From Streptomyces venezuelae (GTDB lineage Bacteria; Actinomycetota; Actinomycetes; Streptomycetales; Streptomycetaceae): DNA of 64,000 nt. The notes under the pieces were generated by a model. The model did no database searches, was not told the origin of the DNA, and was given only the letters and a program-made list of their open reading frames with translations. Numbering within the stretch: the first letter of the stretch is position 1; every line of letters starts with the position of its first letter. Shown one piece after another: positions 62,075-64,000 of this stretch. The stretch lies in contig NZ_CP029192.1 in assembly GCF_008642315.1 (NCBI RefSeq), forward strand, positions 1,550,001 to 1,614,000, in the 5' to 3' direction. Both the position numbers and the translations under genes were made by a program.

Positions 62075-62120
62075 CGGTGCGGGGACAGTTCCCGACGTAG
62101 ATCATCCGTACGATTCTGCG

Positions 62121-63995
62121 GTGACCCGAGAGATCATTGACTACGGACAGTTCGCGGAACGGCTGCGGGAGCGGCAACAAGGCCGCCCCCGCTGGGAGTT
62201 GCTCCACGCCGTGCAGGAGGAGTGGGGGTACGAGGACCCGGGCGGCGAGCCCGGGCACTCCCGGTGGGGCGGGGAGAACCGCACGGACGGCATCGACTGG
62301 GAGCTGCCCGTCCCGCAGGCCCTGAACGAGTGGTGGGACTCCCCGCTCAACTCGTTCGCCTTCAACCCGCGCCTGTACTGGGTCCACACGCAGTGGCCGC
62401 CGACGATGTCCGACCTCGAACTGCCCCCGGACAGCCCGCTCGTGGCGCGGGGCGGCGACCGCCGGGTCTGCGTCTTCATGTCGGAGTACCACTACAGCCA
62501 GGCGTGGGGATACCTCGCCGCCGAGGCCGAACTGCCCGACCCCCGGGTCGTCGTGAGCCTCGGCGGCGAGTGGGTCGTGCAGAGCAGGTCGCTCTCCGAG
62601 TTCCTGACGCAGCTGGCCTTCGAGCGGCTGCCCGCGCACTACGGCTGGACGCTGCGGGTGCGCAGGAGTGTCGTCGACGCGGATCCGGAGATCGTCCGGC
62701 GCCTGACGGCCTCGTACCGCGAACTCGGGCTGCTGCCCTGGCAGGAGATGGGGACGGACGCGCTGTCGTACGGCGCCCCGGACGCCGTCGTGCGGCACGG
62801 GCGCGGTCCGGGCGCCGACTTCGCGATCGTCATCAACGCCCGTACGCGCGAGGCGCTCGTCGCGGTCGCCGAGACCCTCGGCGTCGACTGGTCGGGCGAG
62901 AAGGCCATCAGCCCGCCCTCACAGGTGCCCGAGCCACTGGAGGACCTCGGCCCGGTCTCGCTGGCGCAGGGCGACGCCGACCCCCGCGGCCGCTGGACCG
63001 TCCTGACGCGCGGCCACAGCGCCCCGCCCGCGGTGCCCGGCGCCGCGGCCGCGCTCGTCCCCGCACCGGGCGCCCTGCGGTCGGTGGCCTCCGACCGGAA
63101 CGGGACGACCCTCGTGGCGGGCGACACGGACGGCTGCGTGCACGTCCTGGAGACCGACGACGAGTCCCCCGAGACCATCAGCCTGACCCTGCACCGCGCC
63201 CCGGTCACCGCCCTCGCCTGCCTCGAGCTGGGCAACGGCACGCGGCTCGTCCTCAGCGGCGACGAGCACGGCGTGATCCGCTACTGGAGCACCCGCCGCA
63301 AGCCGATGCGTATCCCCTTCGCGCGCCGCGCCACACCCGTGAGGGCGCTCGCCCTCGCCCCGCTGGAGACCGGGCCCGCGCTCGCCGCGGCCTGGGCGGA
63401 CGGCCTGGTCCGCCTCTGGGACCTGGAGTCCGACGCGACGGCGGGGCTGCGCCTGGGCACCGGCATCCGCTTCCTCGGCCTCGACGCGGACGGGACCCTG
63501 CGCGTCACCGACGACCACGGCACCTCCGCGCTCCGCCTGGACACCGCGAGGCTGTGGCCGCACCGCGACCTCCAACTGCGCCTGGACGGCGTCGACTGGG
63601 GTTCCCTGTGGACCGCCCGCGGACCCGGTCACATGGTCCCGGAGCTGATCGGCAAGGTCGCGTCGGACGACAAGAAGACGGCCATGGACGCGGTCCACGA
63701 CCTGTACCGGCTCCTGGTCTCCAAGGACGCCGCGTCGACGGCCGCGGTCCCCGCGATCCCGTTCCTGGTCGAGCTGATGACGGACCCCGACAACAAGTCC
63801 CGCAGCACCCTGCTGCTGCTCATCGCCGACCTCGCCGACGTGCGCCGGGCGCGCGGCGGCCGCGGCGACGCGCAACTGGCCGCGGTCCGCGAGGCGCTGC
63901 CCGCCCTGCGGTATCTGCACGACGACCCGGAGTCGCCGATCCGCTGGGCCGCGAACGAGCTGGAGCAGAACTGCGCGGCGGCACCCGCCCCGTAG
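62121..63995 (+). CDS. SUKH (SMI1/KNR4)-like protein with WD40 repeats and HEAT-like C terminus
   Basis: This 624-residue protein starts at GTG 62121. The N-terminal part (about 1-260) resembles SUKH/SMI1-KNR4 domains: WELPVPQALNEWWDSPLNSFAF, DRRVCVFMSEYHYSQAWGY and VVVSLGGEWVVQSRSLSEFLTQLAFERLP. The middle (about 320-520) has WD40-like blades (LVAGDTDGCVHVLETDD, LVLSGDEHGVIRYWST, AAWADGLVRLWDLES). The last part (about 535-620) is helical and HEAT-like. SUKH proteins often serve as immunity proteins in polymorphic toxin systems, and WD40 domains bind proteins. No toxin gene is seen. The stop is five bases from the window end. Confidence 0.7.
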   Translation: MTREIIDYGQFAERLRERQQGRPRWELLHAVQEEWGYEDPGGEPGHSRWGGENRTDGIDWELPVPQALNEWWDSPLNSFAFNPRLYWVHTQWPPTMSDLELPPDSPLVARGGDRRVCVFMSEYHYSQAWGYLAAEAELPDPRVVVSLGGEWVVQSRSLSEFLTQLAFERLPAHYGWTLRVRRSVVDADPEIVRRLTASYRELGLLPWQEMGTDALSYGAPDAVVRHGRGPGADFAIVINARTREALVAVAETLGVDWSGEKAISPPSQVPEPLEDLGPVSLAQGDADPRGRWTVLTRGHSAPPAVPGAAAALVPAPGALRSVASDRNGTTLVAGDTDGCVHVLETDDESPETISLTLHRAPVTALACLELGNGTRLVLSGDEHGVIRYWSTRRKPMRIPFARRATPVRALALAPLETGPALAAAWADGLVRLWDLESDATAGLRLGTGIRFLGLDADGTLRVTDDHGTSALRLDTARLWPHRDLQLRLDGVDWGSLWTARGPGHMVPELIGKVASDDKKTAMDAVHDLYRLLVSKDAASTAAVPAIPFLVELMTDPDNKSRSTLLLLIADLADVRRARGGRGDAQLAAVREALPALRYLHDDPESPIRWAANELEQNCAAAPAP

Positions 63996-64000
63996 GCGGG

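Noticed and set aside
1..64000. tRNA, rRNA, insertion sequence or prophage
   Set aside because: None was recognised in the sequence; the sheath-like gene has no phage neighbours.

Overview
The window is high-GC DNA with Streptomyces character: strong G/C bias at third codon positions, frequent GTG/TTG starts, many 4-base start/stop overlaps, and a gene content typical of that genus (mycothiol-era actinomycete metabolism, F420-dependent oxidoreductase, SAV_2336-type protein, type I MAP next to a small HTH gene). No rRNA, tRNA, insertion sequence, integrase or CRISPR array was seen. About 54 protein genes are supported.

Layout. 1-4.4 kb: end of an ethylmalonyl-CoA pathway operon (malyl-CoA-type lyase, MaoC hydratase, acyl-CoA dehydrogenase) followed by phosphatidylserine decarboxylase and phosphatidylserine synthase. 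4.5-9.5 kb: a five-gene branched-chain amino acid type ABC importer on the minus strand, divergent from a PucR-type regulator (9.7-10.9 kb) with a perfect palindrome between them. 10.9-15.5 kb: DUF4239 membrane protein and a coupled proline-rich protein, glycerate kinase, and a BCCT transporter. 15.5-22.9 kb: a tightly coupled four-gene module (trypco1-like protein, trypsin-like protease with a VMAP-C-like tail, MoxR-type AAA ATPase, and a 1244-residue SAV_2336-type protein carrying a pseudokinase, a degenerate FtsK/EccC-like domain and TPRs). This resembles NTP-dependent biological conflict systems and is the most interesting region. 22.9-30.3 kb: Nudix hydrolase, a repair group (Ogt, Ada-AlkA, macrodomain), a phytoene-desaturase-like oxidoreductase, an inositol-phosphatase family enzyme and a gamma-glutamyltransferase. 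30.4-34.3 kb: a MerR/B12-binding regulator divergent from an ECF sigma gene, an SDR and a DNA photolyase, which looks like a light/cobalamin-controlled repair group. 34.5-42.7 kb: a lipoate ligase family fusion, an F420-type LLM oxidoreductase and the cydABCD cytochrome bd operon.

43-48.8 kb: LysR regulator, adrenodoxin-type ferredoxin and its reductase with no P450, a PhzF enzyme, a lone phage-tail-sheath-like protein and a zinc-ribbon protein. 49-55.5 kb: a mevalonate operon (HMGS, HMGR, type 2 IDI, PMK, MVD) that lacks mevalonate kinase here, headed by an NphB-type ABBA aromatic prenyltransferase. Together these suggest part of a prenylated-aromatic (meroterpenoid) pathway. 55.9-59.5 kb: reductive pyrimidine/hydantoin degradation operon. 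59.6-64 kb: a coiled-coil hypothetical, an HTH/methionine aminopeptidase divergent pair around an AT-rich operator, and a SUKH-WD40 protein ending at the window edge.

All function calls come from reading motifs and recalled family features; no database search was run.
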